From: Comamonadaceae bacterium 2FH
GTDB lineage: Bacteria; Pseudomonadota; Gammaproteobacteria; Burkholderiales; Burkholderiaceae_C
Length of the DNA: 64,000 bases
Assembly: GCA_005503335.1 (NCBI GenBank)
Contig: SCMQ01000019.1
Span: forward strand, 22,612-86,611
Direction of reading: 5' to 3'
Numbering within the stretch: position 1 is the first letter of the stretch; each line of letters begins with the position of its first letter. The notes under the pieces are model-generated. The model was not told the origin of the DNA, made no database searches, and was given only the letters and a program-made list of their open reading frames with translations. Positions 28,357-37,475 of this stretch are shown one piece after another. The position numbers were made by a program, and so were the translations under genes.

Positions 28357-29163
28357 ATGAGTGACGATTATGCAGATAGCCGTCCTGGCCGTCAACGAGA
28401 AACCTCAGCCGGGCGGGCGGTGGAGCGCATTTCGCGCCGCAAGCTCTCGCACGAGGTACTGGACCGCCTGCTGGCGCGCATACGCGCGGGCGAATTCCCG
28501 GTCGGCGCCTGGCTGCCTTCCGAGCGCGACCTGATGCACGGTTTCGGGGTGGGCCGCCCCGCGGTGCGCGAGGCGCTGCAGTCGCTGGAGCGCATGGGCC
28601 TGGTCGCCATCGTGCACGGCGAGGGCGCGCGCGTGCTGCCGCTGTCGGCCGAGAAGGTGATCGCACAGATTTCCGACGCCGCCATGCACCTGCTGTCGGG
28701 CTCGAGCGACCTGCTCGAGCACCTGAAGGAGGCGCGGCTGCAGTTCGAGGTCAGCATGGCGCGCCTGGCGGCCGAGCGCGCGACGCCCGAGCAGCTGGTG
28801 CAGCTGCGCGCGCTGCTCGAGCAGCACAAGGCCAGCCTCGACGACCCCGAGCGCTTCCTCGCCACCGACCTGGCTTTCCACCGCGGCATCGCCGCGCTCT
28901 CGGGCAATCCGATCTACATGGCGGTCTCGCAGGCCGTGCTCGAGTGGCTGGAGCAGTTCCACCACGAGGCCGTGCGCGCCCCGGGCGTCGAGCGCACCAC
29001 GCTGGCCGAGCATGTGAAGCTGTTCGACTGCATCGCCACCCACGACCCCGATGGCGCCGCCGAGGTGCTGACCGCCCACCTGAAGCGGGCCAACAAGCAC
29101 TACGGCCCCAAACCGCAACCCCAGCCGCCCCAGCCGGCGGCTTCCCGCAGGAGAACCGCTTGA
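28357..29163 (+). CDS. GntR-family regulator, FadR/FCD subfamily
   Basis: A 268-residue regulator. A winged helix (KLSHEVLDRLLARIRAGEFPVGAWLPSERDLMHGFGVGRPAVREALQSLERMGL) is followed by a helical FCD domain with the metal-binding pattern of Asp and His residues (FLATDLAFHRGIAALSGN, AEHVKLFDCIATHDPDGA). This domain usually binds a small carboxylic acid through a divalent metal. An upstream ATG at 28303 lies before the promoter and is rejected. Its stop overlaps the TTG start of the next gene. It probably controls both its own operon and the divergent TRAP binding-protein operon. Confidence 0.9.
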   Translation: MSDDYADSRPGRQRETSAGRAVERISRRKLSHEVLDRLLARIRAGEFPVGAWLPSERDLMHGFGVGRPAVREALQSLERMGLVAIVHGEGARVLPLSAEKVIAQISDAAMHLLSGSSDLLEHLKEARLQFEVSMARLAAERATPEQLVQLRALLEQHKASLDDPERFLATDLAFHRGIAALSGNPIYMAVSQAVLEWLEQFHHEAVRAPGVERTTLAEHVKLFDCIATHDPDGAAEVLTAHLKRANKHYGPKPQPQPPQPAASRRRTA

Positions 29164-30056
29164 AAGACCCCACCTGGCTCGAAGTCGCGCTCAACGGACC
29201 CTGGTCCCGGCAGCGCCAGCCCCATATCCCCGTGCAAGCCGACGAGATCGTCGAGGCCGCGCTGGCCTGCGCCGGCGAAGGCGCGTCCATCATCCATTTC
29301 CACGCCTACGACCCCGCCACCGGCCGGCAGCGCGACGATTACGAGATCTACGCGCCCATCATCGAGCGCATACGCTCGCGCGCCGACGTCATCTGCTACG
29401 GCACGCTGCCGTTCGCCGGCAGCGTCGACGCGCCGAGTCCGCTGACCCCGGCGCAGCGCTTCTCCGCGGTCGACAAGCTGGTGCGCGCCGGCTTGATCGA
29501 ATGGTCGGTGGTCGACCCCGGCTCGACCAACATCAGCCATTACGCCGACATCGCGGCCGGCAAGGAAGGCTTCGTCTACGCCAACCCGGAGAACCACATC
29601 CGCTACGGCCTGGCGCTGGCGCAGCAGCACCGCATCACCCCCTCCTACGCGATCTACGAGCCCGGCTTCATGCGCCTGGGCGCGGCCCTGCACCGCGCCT
29701 ACCCGGGTGCGCCGGTGCCGATTTACCGGCTGATGTTCTCGCAGCAGATCGCCTTCGGCTTCCCGCCCACGGACTGGGCGCTCGACGCCTACCTGCGGCT
29801 GCTGGAACTCGAGCAGCCGGGTGCGCCCTGGATGGTGGCCGGCCTCGGCGTCGAACTCGGTGAGCTGATGGCGCAGGCGGTGGCGCGCGGCGGCCATGTC
29901 CGCGTGGGCCTGGAGGACGCGCCCATGGGCTGCCCCATCGACAACCGCAGCCTGGCGCAGCAGGCGCGCCTGCGCATCGAGCAGGCCGGCGGCCGGTTGG
30001 CCCATGCCGCGCAGGTGCGCGAGCGGCTGCAGCGTGGCGCCAAGACGGAGGTGTGA
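29160..30056 (+). CDS. BKACE (beta-keto acid cleavage enzyme, Kce family)
   Basis: A 298-residue TIM-barrel protein of the BKACE/DUF849 family. These Zn enzymes split a beta-keto acid using acetyl-CoA, giving acetoacetate and a CoA thioester. Visible motifs are EVALNGPWSR, the metal-binding IIHFHAYDP and the C-terminal VRVGLEDAP. TTG at 29160 is the start, supported by AGGAG six bases upstream and coupled to the preceding stop as TTGA. Its operon has a GntR regulator, an alpha/beta hydrolase and an IlvD/Edd dehydratase. A dehydratase that makes 2-keto acids from sugar acids beside a beta-keto acid cleaving enzyme is unusual. The substrate is unknown. Confidence 0.88.
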   Translation: MKDPTWLEVALNGPWSRQRQPHIPVQADEIVEAALACAGEGASIIHFHAYDPATGRQRDDYEIYAPIIERIRSRADVICYGTLPFAGSVDAPSPLTPAQRFSAVDKLVRAGLIEWSVVDPGSTNISHYADIAAGKEGFVYANPENHIRYGLALAQQHRITPSYAIYEPGFMRLGAALHRAYPGAPVPIYRLMFSQQIAFGFPPTDWALDAYLRLLELEQPGAPWMVAGLGVELGELMAQAVARGGHVRVGLEDAPMGCPIDNRSLAQQARLRIEQAGGRLAHAAQVRERLQRGAKTEV

Positions 30057-30058
30057 CC

Positions 30059-30961
30059 ATGAACCTGTTTCCCGGATTCGAGCGCCAGCGCTTTGAGGCC
30101 AGCGGCGCGCAGATCAACTACCTGCGCGCCGGCGCCGGCGAGCCCGTGCTGCTGCTGCACGGCTACCCGCAGACCCATGCCTGCTGGCACCGCATCGCGC
30201 CGCAGCTCGCGCGCCACTACACCGTGGTCTGCGCCGACCTGCGCGGCTACGGCGACTCCTCCAAGCCGGCGGGCCTGCCCGACCACGCCAACTATGCCAA
30301 GCGCGCGATGGCGCAGGACATGGTGGAGCTGATGGCCTCGCTCGGCTTCGAGCGCTTCCACCTGGTCGGCCACGACCGCGGCGGCCGCGTGGCCCACCGC
30401 CTAGCCGCCGACCATCCGCAGCGCGTGCACACGCTCGCGGTGCTCGACATCTCGCCCACGCTCAAGATGTTCGAGCGCACCGACATGGCGTTCGCGCGCG
30501 CCTACTACCACTGGTTCCTGATGCTGCAGCCGCCGCCGCTGCCCGAGCAGATGCTGGCGGGCCGCGTGCCCTTCAACATCCTCGGCCGCGTCGGCCGCGA
30601 GGAGCCGGACCTCAGCAAGTTCTCCGCGGAAGCGGTCAACGAATACGTGCGCTGCTTCGCCGACCCCGCGGCGATCCACGCGAGCTGCGAGGACTACCGT
30701 GCCGCCGGCACCATAGACCTGGAGCACGACCGGGCGGACCGGCAGGCGGGCCGCAAGCTGCCCATGCCGATGCTGGCCCTGTGGGGCAGCGAAGGCGTGG
30801 TCGGCAACATGTTCGACTGCCTGGCCGACTGGCGCGAGGTGGCCGAGGATGTGAGCGGCCGGGCCCTGCCCTGCGGCCATTTCGTGCCCGAGGAGGCGCC
30901 CGAGGAAACCCTGGCCGAGATAGCGCAATTCCTGCGCCGGCATCCGCTGGAGGCATCATGA
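30059..30961 (+). CDS. Alpha/beta hydrolase, haloacetate (fluoroacetate) dehalogenase-like
   Basis: A 300-residue alpha/beta hydrolase that keeps every signature residue of fluoroacetate/haloacetate dehalogenases. These are the nucleophile Asp106 with Arg107 and Arg110 in GHDRGGR, Asp130 in VLDISP, the halide-site His151-Trp152, Tyr213 in [15 protein letters not shown], and His274 in PCGHF. Known enzymes with this set hydrolyse haloacetates to glycolate. Its place in a sugar-acid/keto-acid operon is unexpected, so activity on a non-halogenated ester or lactone cannot be excluded, though an Asp nucleophile argues for dehalogenation. GGAGG precedes the ATG. The stop overlaps the ilvD-like start (ATGA). 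Confidence 0.88.
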   Translation: MNLFPGFERQRFEASGAQINYLRAGAGEPVLLLHGYPQTHACWHRIAPQLARHYTVVCADLRGYGDSSKPAGLPDHANYAKRAMAQDMVELMASLGFERFHLVGHDRGGRVAHRLAADHPQRVHTLAVLDISPTLKMFERTDMAFARAYYHWFLMLQPPPLPEQMLAGRVPFNILGRVGREEPDLSKFSAEAVNEYVRCFADPAAIHASCEDYRAAGTIDLEHDRADRQAGRKLPMPMLALWGSEGVVGNMFDCLADWREVAEDVSGRALPCGHFVPEEAPEETLAEIAQFLRRHPLEAS

Positions 30962-32673
30962 GCGAGTCCTCCTTCGACCCGCGCCACAAGAGCCGCGCCC
31001 TGCTCGACGGCCCCGACCGCGCCGTCGCGCGCGGCATGATGAAGGCCGTCGGCTTCAGCGACGAGGATCTGAAGCGGCCGCAGATCGGCGTGGCCCATTG
31101 CTGGATCGGCACCATGCCCTGCAACTGGAACCACCGCGAACTGGCGGCCCAGGTGATGGCCGGCATACGCGCCGCCGGCGGCACGCCGCTGGAGATCAAC
31201 ACCGTCTCGATCAACGACGGCATCACCACCGGCTCCGAGGGCATGAAGACCTCGCTGGTCAGCCGCGAGGTCATCGCCGATTCGGTGGAGCTGGTCGCGC
31301 GCGGCCACATGCTCGACGCGCTGGTGGTGATCGCCGGCTGCGACAAGACCATCCCCGCCATGGCCATGGCGCTGGGGCGCCTGAACCTGCCCGGCCTGCT
31401 GCTCTACAGCGGCTCCATCCACGCGGGCGCCTGCCATGCCAAGGACGGCCTGTTCGCCGGGCGCAAGCTCACCATCCAGGACATCTACGAGGCGATAGGC
31501 GCCTTCAACGCCGGCCGCATCAGCGAGCGCGAGTTCAAGGATGTCGAGGATCACGCCTGTCCCGGCGCCGGCGCCTGCGGCGGCCAGTTCACCGCCAACA
31601 CCATGGCCACGGCCTGCGAGATGCTGGGCCTGGCGCCCATGGGCGTGGGCGGCATCCCGGCGGTGGACGCGGGCAAGGCCGAGGCCGCCCGCGACTGCGG
31701 CCGGCTCGTCATGGAGCTGCTGCGCCAGGGTGTCGCGCCGCGTTCGCTGGCCACGCGGCGCAGCTTCGAGAATGCCATCGCCGGCGTGATGGCGACCGGC
31801 GGCTCGACGAACGCCGTGCTGCACCTGCTGGCGATCGCGCGCGAGTTCGGCGTCGAGCTCGCGATCGACGACTTCGACACGATCTCGCGCCGCACCCCGG
31901 TGCTGGCCGACCTGCGCCCCTGGGGTCGCTACACCGCGCCCGAGATGCACGAGGCCGGCGGCATGGCCGTGGTCGGCAAGCGGCTGGTGCAGGCCGGCCT
32001 GCTGCACCTGGACGAGCGCACCGTCACCGGCCGCACGATAGGCGAGGAGATCGCGCGCGCCCCCGAGCCCGCGGGCCAGCAGGTGATACGCCCGCTCTCG
32101 GACCCGCTCAAGCCTCAGGGCGGCCTCGGCATCCTGCGCGGCAACCTGGCGCCGGGCGGCTGCGTGATCAAGCTTTCGGGACAGTCCAAGACCGTGCACC
32201 GCGGCCCCGCGCGCGTGTTCGAGCGCGAGGAGGACGCGTTCCAGGCGATCAAGAACGGGGGGGTGCAGCCGGGCGACGTGCTGGTGCTGCGCAACGAGGG
32301 GCCCAAGGGCGGCCCCGGCATGCGCGAAATGCAGCTCGTGACCGGCGCACTGCAGGGCGCCGGGCTGGGTGAGACCGTGGCCCTGGTCACCGATGGGCGC
32401 TTCTCCGGCGCCACGCGCGGCTTCGTCATCGGCCATGTCGTGCCCGAGGCCGCGGAAGGCGGTGCTATCGCGCTGGTGCAGGACGGCGACACCGTGGTGA
32501 TCGACGTCGCGCAGCGGCGCCTGGACCTGGAGATCCCGCCCGAGATGCTGCAGGCGCGGCTGGCCGGCTGGACCCCGCCACCGCCGCCCGCCGCCGCGAC
32601 CGGGGTGCTGGGCAAGTACGCGCGCCTGGTGTCCGACGCCTCGCAGGGCGCCGTGACCTCGGCGCTCGGCTGA
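30958..32673 (+). CDS. IlvD/Edd-family dehydratase
   Basis: A 571-residue iron-sulfur dehydratase. Cluster cysteines are in CNWNH near residue 59, [10 protein letters not shown] and [18 protein letters not shown]. Length and motifs suit dihydroxy-acid dehydratase (IlvD), but several relatives dehydrate sugar acids such as arabinonate or xylonate to 2-keto-3-deoxy acids. The operon context (GntR, BKACE, hydrolase) and the nearby branched-sugar-acid cluster favour a catabolic sugar-acid role over valine/isoleucine synthesis, but sequence alone does not decide. It is convergent with a LysR gene. Confidence 0.88.
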   Translation: MSESSFDPRHKSRALLDGPDRAVARGMMKAVGFSDEDLKRPQIGVAHCWIGTMPCNWNHRELAAQVMAGIRAAGGTPLEINTVSINDGITTGSEGMKTSLVSREVIADSVELVARGHMLDALVVIAGCDKTIPAMAMALGRLNLPGLLLYSGSIHAGACHAKDGLFAGRKLTIQDIYEAIGAFNAGRISEREFKDVEDHACPGAGACGGQFTANTMATACEMLGLAPMGVGGIPAVDAGKAEAARDCGRLVMELLRQGVAPRSLATRRSFENAIAGVMATGGSTNAVLHLLAIAREFGVELAIDDFDTISRRTPVLADLRPWGRYTAPEMHEAGGMAVVGKRLVQAGLLHLDERTVTGRTIGEEIARAPEPAGQQVIRPLSDPLKPQGGLGILRGNLAPGGCVIKLSGQSKTVHRGPARVFEREEDAFQAIKNGGVQPGDVLVLRNEGPKGGPGMREMQLVTGALQGAGLGETVALVTDGRFSGATRGFVIGHVVPEAAEGGAIALVQDGDTVVIDVAQRRLDLEIPPEMLQARLAGWTPPPPPAAATGVLGKYARLVSDASQGAVTSALG

Positions 32674-32690
32674 TCGAAAAGCGCTCAGGC

Positions 32691-33596
32691 TCAGCCCCGG
32701 GCGCCGTCCCCACGGCCGGCGGTTTCCTTGAGCTCCTCGGTCAGCCACTGCGCCAGCGCCTGGGTCTCGGCGCGCGCCCGCAGGTGCGGCGCGATCCACA
32801 GCGCCAGCTTGTGCGGCCCGGGCACGAAGCCGAACGGCGCCACCAGCTTGCCGGACTGCAGGTCGTCCAGCACCAGCATGCGCGGCACCGGCGCGATGCC
32901 CAGCCCGCAGGCCGCCGCCTGGATCAGGACGTAGAAATGCTCGAAGCGCTCGCGCACCTGCAGCTCCAGGCCTTCGACGCCGGCTGCGCCGGCCCATTCG
33001 GTCCAGGCGTCGGGCCGCGTCTTGGTCATCAGCAGCCTGGCGTCGGCAAGGTCGGCCGGCCTGCGGATGCGGGCGCTGCGCATGTAGTCGGGCGAGCAGA
33101 CCGGCCCCACCCATTCGGTCACCAGCTCGCGCACCACCACGTCCTCGGGCGGCCTGATCATGGTGTTGCGGATCGCGACGCCGATGTTCTCGCGCACCAC
33201 GTCGACGGGTCCGTAGTTGACGTTGAACTGCAGCTCGATCCCCGGGTGCTGGTCGTGGAAGCGCGCCAGGCGCGGGATCAGCCAGTGGGTCAAGATGGAG
33301 GCCGAGCAGGACAGCGTCAGTGGCCCCGGCTTGAGCTGCTCCAGCGCGGCCTGCATCAGGTTCAGCGCCGCGGCCACGCCCTCGGCCAGGCGCGCGCCTT
33401 CCGGCGTGGGATCGGTGGACTGCGAACCGCGCGTGAGCAGCATGACGCCCAGGCTCTCCTCGAGCGCGCGCACATGGCGGCTGATCGCGCCATGCGTGAC
33501 CGAGAGCTCCTGCGCCGCCGCCGTCATGCTGCGCAGCCGGGCCGTGGCCTCGAAGGCGCGCAGGGCGTTGAAGGAAGGTCGGGGCAGGTTCGACAC
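32691..33596 (-). CDS. LysR-family regulator (GcvA-like)
   Basis: A 301-residue LysR regulator. The HTH (SFNALRAFEATARLRSMTAAAQELSVTHGAISRHVRALEESLG) is followed by a two-subdomain effector region. A longer frame starting with GTG at 33614 is open. The GTG at 33596 (SNLPRPSFNALRAFE) gives the usual GcvA-like N-terminus and leaves a palindrome just upstream instead of inside the gene. It is divergent from the RuBisCO-like-protein operon and is its probable activator. Confidence 0.88.
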   Translation of the reverse strand: MSNLPRPSFNALRAFEATARLRSMTAAAQELSVTHGAISRHVRALEESLGVMLLTRGSQSTDPTPEGARLAEGVAAALNLMQAALEQLKPGPLTLSCSASILTHWLIPRLARFHDQHPGIELQFNVNYGPVDVVRENIGVAIRNTMIRPPEDVVVRELVTEWVGPVCSPDYMRSARIRRPADLADARLLMTKTRPDAWTEWAGAAGVEGLELQVRERFEHFYVLIQAAACGLGIAPVPRMLVLDDLQSGKLVAPFGFVPGPHKLALWIAPHLRARAETQALAQWLTEELKETAGRGDGARG

Positions 33597-33598
33597 GG

Positions 33599-33615
33599 TG
33601 TGACTTTTTATCACA
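33599..33615. promoter_or_regulatory. LysR-type binding site
   Basis: TGTGA-N7-TCACA is a perfect interrupted palindrome directly before the LysR start. It has the T-N11-A property of LysR boxes and lies 114 bases upstream of the RuBisCO-like gene, the usual place for control of a divergent pair. Confidence 0.55.
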
Positions 33616-33728
33616 GGCGAAAAAGTTTAAATCGTTTGTCCGGCGCCGGGCGAGCCTCCATCATTCCCTCACAGCGAACCGCGGGCATGGTGCCGCGCGG
33701 CGTGACTAAGGAAGCAAGGGCAGTGGTC

Positions 33729-35012
33729 ATGTTAGGCAACGACGGCGGCGGGCGCGCGGAATTCAGGGCGCGCTACTTCGTGGAGAGCCCCGAGCCGCTG
33801 CAGAAGGCGGCCGAGATCATCGCGGGCGAACAGTCCTCGGGCACCTTCCTGGAGCTGCCCGGTGAAACCGCGGAGCTCAAGCAGCGGGCCCGCGCCCGTG
33901 TCACCCGCATCGACCCGCAAGCCCCGGCGCTCGAGCCCATGCTGCACAGCGCCCTGGTCGAGCGGCGCGGCCCCGCCGGCCTGTTCCACCGCGGCGAGAT
34001 CGAGATCGCCTTCCCGGTGGCCAACGTCGGCGCCAACCTGCCGACCCTGCTGGCCACGGTGGCCGGCAACCTGTTCGAGCTGGGCGAGCTGACCGGCGTG
34101 CGCCTGCTCGACCTGGAGCTGCCGCGCGAGTACGCGCAGTGCTTCCCCGGCCCGCGCTTCGGCGTGGCGGGCACGCGCGCCAAGGCGGGCGTGCAGGGCC
34201 GCCCGCTGATCGGCACCATCATCAAGCCCAGCATAGGCCTGAGCGCCGAGCAGACCGCGGCCCTGGTCGACACGCTGCTGGCCGGCGGCATCGACTTCAT
34301 CAAGGACGACGAGCTCACGGCGGACCCGGCGCACGCGCCGTTCGAGCAGCGCCTGGCCGCCGTGATGCCGGTGCTGCACCGCCATGCCGACCGCCTGGGC
34401 CGCATGCCGATGTACGCGATCAACATCAGCGGCGGCATAGACGAGATGCGCCGGCGGCACGACCAGGTGCTGCGCGCCGGCGGCAGCTGCGTGATGGTCA
34501 GCATGCAGTGGGTCGGCTTCTCCGCGCTCGAGCACCTACGCGGCTACTGCGAGCTGCCTATCCACGGCCACCGCAACGGCTGGGGCGCGCTGACGCGGCA
34601 TCCCGGCCTCGGCATCTCGTTCGCCGCCTGGCAGAAGCTGTGGCGCCTGGCCGGCGTCGACCAGCTGCACGTGGGCGGCCTGCGCAGCAAGTTCTGGGAG
34701 CCCGACGCCTCGGTCACCGAGGCCGCGCGCGGCTGCCTGCAGCCCTTCGGCGGCCTCGCGCCCGTGATGCCGGTGTTCTCCTCCGGCCAATGGGCCGGCC
34801 ACGCGCCCGACCTGTACGCGGCGCTGGGCAGCACCGACCTGATGCACCTGGCCGGCGGCGGCATCGTCAGCCACCCGGCCGGCGTGGCCGCGGGCGTGGC
34901 CAGCATGCGCGAGGCCTGGGAGGCCGCGACCGCCGGCGTGCCGCTGGAAACCTATGCCGCCGAGCGCCCCGCGCTGCGCGCGGCGCTGGCCAAGTTCGGG
35001 AGCCTGGCATGA
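33729..35012 (+). CDS. RuBisCO-like protein, OiaT/OiaX type
   Basis: A 427-residue RuBisCO large-subunit homologue. The catalytic layout is retained: Lys166 in TIIKPSIG, and the carbamylation lysine and metal ligands Lys192, Asp194 and Glu195 in FIKDDEL. Also present are HGHRNGWG (RuBisCO His/Arg294-295 region), Lys321 in loop 6 (RSKFWEPD), SSGQWAG and the phosphate-binding LAGGGI. It sits beside a four-carbon acid sugar kinase and an ApnO-type enzyme. That matches the characterised D-apionate pathways, in which an RLP acts on 3-oxo-isoapionate-4-phosphate. OiaX decarboxylates it to L-erythrulose-1-phosphate, and OiaT hydrolyses it to glycolate and 3-phosphoglycerate. Sequence alone does not separate the two. 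ATG 33729 is used; GTG 33723 is an alternative. Confidence 0.88.
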   Translation: MLGNDGGGRAEFRARYFVESPEPLQKAAEIIAGEQSSGTFLELPGETAELKQRARARVTRIDPQAPALEPMLHSALVERRGPAGLFHRGEIEIAFPVANVGANLPTLLATVAGNLFELGELTGVRLLDLELPREYAQCFPGPRFGVAGTRAKAGVQGRPLIGTIIKPSIGLSAEQTAALVDTLLAGGIDFIKDDELTADPAHAPFEQRLAAVMPVLHRHADRLGRMPMYAINISGGIDEMRRRHDQVLRAGGSCVMVSMQWVGFSALEHLRGYCELPIHGHRNGWGALTRHPGLGISFAAWQKLWRLAGVDQLHVGGLRSKFWEPDASVTEAARGCLQPFGGLAPVMPVFSSGQWAGHAPDLYAALGSTDLMHLAGGGIVSHPAGVAAGVASMREAWEAATAGVPLETYAAERPALRAALAKFGSLA

Positions 35013-36388
35013 GCCTCAAGCTCGCGTTCTACGGCGACGACTTCACCGGCTCGACCGACGCGCTCGAAGTGCTGGCCTTCGCCGGCCTGCGCACCGCGCT
35101 GTTCCTCGCACCGCCCTCGGCCGTGGCGCTGGCCCAGGCCGGTCCGCTGGACGCCTTCGGCGTCGCCGGCGACAGCCGCGCGATGACGCCGCAGGAGATG
35201 GACGAGGCCCTGCCCCCGGTGTTCGATGCGCTCGCCGCCAGCGGCGCGCCCATCGTGCACTACAAGGTCTGCTCGACCTTCGACAGCGCACCCGGCATAG
35301 GCAGCATAGGCCGCGCGATGGAGATCGGCCGCCGCAGCTGCGGCGCCCCCTTCATCCCGGTGGTCGCCGCCACGCCCTCGCTGCGCCGCTACTGCGCCTT
35401 CGGCCATCTGTTCGCGCGTTCGGCCACCGACGACCAGGTGCACCGCATCGACCGCCACCCGATCATGCGCGTGCACCCGGTGACGCCCATGGACGAAAGC
35501 GACCTGCGCCTGCACCTCGGGCGCCAGACCGCGCTGAAGCTCGCCGGCCTGGCCTTCCCCGAGCTCGATGCCGGCCCCGACCGCGCCCAGGCCCAGCTGC
35601 AGTCGCTGCTCGCGCAGGGCGCCGACGCCGTGGTCTTCGACGGCCTGACGGCGGCGCACCTGACCGAGGTCGGCCAGCTGCTGGCGCGCCACGCGGTCCA
35701 GTCCGCGCCGCTGTTCGTGGTCGGCGGCTCGGGCGTCGAATACGCGCTCACGCAGTGGTGGCGCCAGGTACAGGTGCTCAGCGGCCCGTTGCCCGAGTAC
35801 CGGCAGTTCAGCGCCGCCGACCGCGTGCTCGCGATCTCGGCCAGCGCCTCGCGCCTGAGCGCGCAGCAGGTCGACGCCGCCGTCGCGGCCGGCTTCGCCG
35901 AGCTCGCGGTCGACGCCGCCGCGCTGCAGGGCGAGCGGCGCGCGCCCGCCCTGCTCGACGAGCTCGTGAGCGCCGCGGTGCAGCGCCTGCGCCAGGGCCG
36001 CAGCGTGATCCTGCACACGGCGCGCGGCCCGCATGACCCGCGCATCGCCGCGGCCTGCGCGGCGCTCGAGGCCGAGGGTCTCACGCCTGAGCGCGCCCGC
36101 CACGAGGCCGGGCGCCGGCTCGGCCGCCGGCTCGGCCAGCTCGCCCAGGCCATCCTGCGCAGCGAGCCGCTGCAGCGGCTGCTGCTGTCCGGTGGCGACA
36201 CCTCGAGCCAGATCGTCAAGACCCTGGCGCCCGACGCGCTCGTGGTCGCGGCGCGCCTCGCGCCCGGCGCGCCGCTGTGCCGCATGGTCTCGGCCCAGCC
36301 CTGGCTCGAGGGACTCGAGGTCGCCCTGAAGGGCGGCCAGATGGGCGACACCGACTTTTTCGAAACTGCCCGGCTCGGCCGGAGCTGA
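35009..36388 (+). CDS. oiaK: Four-carbon acid sugar kinase family, probable 3-oxo-isoapionate kinase
   Basis: A 459-residue kinase of the former DUF1537 family. The N-terminal domain begins LKLAFYGDDFTGSTDALEVL with the conserved DDFTG, and the C-terminal nucleotide-binding domain has LLLSGGDTSSQIVKTL and LKGGQMGDTDFF. Family members phosphorylate acid sugars such as erythronate, threonate and 3-oxo-isoapionate. Its ATG overlaps the stop of the RuBisCO-like gene (ATGA), and ApnO and a TRAP transporter follow. By context the substrate is 3-oxo-isoapionate, with 3-oxo-tetronate as the main alternative. Confidence 0.82.
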   Translation: MSLKLAFYGDDFTGSTDALEVLAFAGLRTALFLAPPSAVALAQAGPLDAFGVAGDSRAMTPQEMDEALPPVFDALAASGAPIVHYKVCSTFDSAPGIGSIGRAMEIGRRSCGAPFIPVVAATPSLRRYCAFGHLFARSATDDQVHRIDRHPIMRVHPVTPMDESDLRLHLGRQTALKLAGLAFPELDAGPDRAQAQLQSLLAQGADAVVFDGLTAAHLTEVGQLLARHAVQSAPLFVVGGSGVEYALTQWWRQVQVLSGPLPEYRQFSAADRVLAISASASRLSAQQVDAAVAAGFAELAVDAAALQGERRAPALLDELVSAAVQRLRQGRSVILHTARGPHDPRIAAACAALEAEGLTPERARHEAGRRLGRRLGQLAQAILRSEPLQRLLLSGGDTSSQIVKTLAPDALVVAARLAPGAPLCRMVSAQPWLEGLEVALKGGQMGDTDFFETARLGRS

Positions 36389-36425
36389 ACCCGCCGACCC
36401 CGGCGCCATACCTGAAGGAGACGAC

Positions 36426-37448
36426 ATGAAGACCTGGAAGACCCTCATCATCGCGGCCGCCGCGACCCTGCCGCTGGCCGCCCTGGCCCAGCAGGCCGGC
36501 GCCGATTTCAAGGAGCGCACCATCCGCGTAAGCCACGTGGTGCCCAAGGACCACCCGTTCCAGGTCGGCATCGACAAGTTCGCCGAGATCGTGGCGCAGA
36601 AGACCGGCGGCAAGATGAAGATGCGCGGCTACCCCGACGGCCAGCTCGGCGCCGAGCTGCAGTCGATCTCCTCGGCCCAGGGCGGCGTGCTCGAGATGAC
36701 CCTGGTGTCCACCGCGGCCACGGCATCGGTGGTCAAGGAGTTCGGCGTGTACGACCTGCCCTTCCTGTTCAGCGACTTCAAGGAGGCGGACCTGGTGCTC
36801 GACGGCCCGATCGGCCGCAAGCTGCTGGACAAGCTGCCGGAGAAGAACCTGGTCGGCCTGTGCTACTTCGAGAACGGCTTTCGCCATGTGACCAACAGCC
36901 GCCGCCCGATCAGCAAGGCCGAGGACCTCAAGGGCCTGAAGATCCGCACCATCCAGAACCCGGTGTTCATCGACATCTTCAACACCCTGGGCGCCAACGC
37001 CCTGCCCATGCCCTTCACCGAGGTCTTCACCGCGCTCGAATCCAAGGCGATCGACGGCCAGGAAACCCCGTACAGCAACATCTGGGGCAACAGGTTCTAC
37101 GAGGTGCAGAAGTACGTGAGCAACACCGGCCACATCTACGGCGCCGCCGTGGTGCTGGTGGGCAAGAAGTTCTGGGACCAGCTCAGCGGCGCCGAGCAGA
37201 AGCTGCTGCAGGAATCCTGCAACACCGCGCGCGACCACGAGCGCAGCTTCAACCGCGCAGAGGACCCCAAGCTGCTGGCGCAGATCAAGGCCAAGGGCGC
37301 CGTCTACACCGAGATCGCACCGGCCGAGCGCGCCCGCATGCGCGAGCTGCTCAAGCCGGTGTACGAGAAATACGCACGCAACCTGGGCGAGGACCTGGTC
37401 AAGCAGACCCTGGCCGAGCTCGACAAGCACCGCGTCGCCGCCAAGTGA
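36426..37448 (+). CDS. TRAP transporter substrate-binding protein (DctP family)
   Basis: A 340-residue periplasmic binding protein with a Sec signal peptide (MKTWKTLIIAAAATLPLAALAQ). The DctP-family core includes RVSHVVPKDHPFQVGIDKFAEIV and the conserved arginine segment LKGLKIRTIQNPVFIDIF, which normally holds the ligand carboxylate. It is encoded with an ApnO-type enzyme and the DctQ and DctM membrane subunits, so it should deliver a sugar acid, plausibly apionate, to that permease. AAGGAG precedes the ATG. Confidence 0.9.
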   Translation: MKTWKTLIIAAAATLPLAALAQQAGADFKERTIRVSHVVPKDHPFQVGIDKFAEIVAQKTGGKMKMRGYPDGQLGAELQSISSAQGGVLEMTLVSTAATASVVKEFGVYDLPFLFSDFKEADLVLDGPIGRKLLDKLPEKNLVGLCYFENGFRHVTNSRRPISKAEDLKGLKIRTIQNPVFIDIFNTLGANALPMPFTEVFTALESKAIDGQETPYSNIWGNRFYEVQKYVSNTGHIYGAAVVLVGKKFWDQLSGAEQKLLQESCNTARDHERSFNRAEDPKLLAQIKAKGAVYTEIAPAERARMRELLKPVYEKYARNLGEDLVKQTLAELDKHRVAAK

Positions 37449-37475
37449 GCGCCCATTGATCCGAGGAGACCAGCA

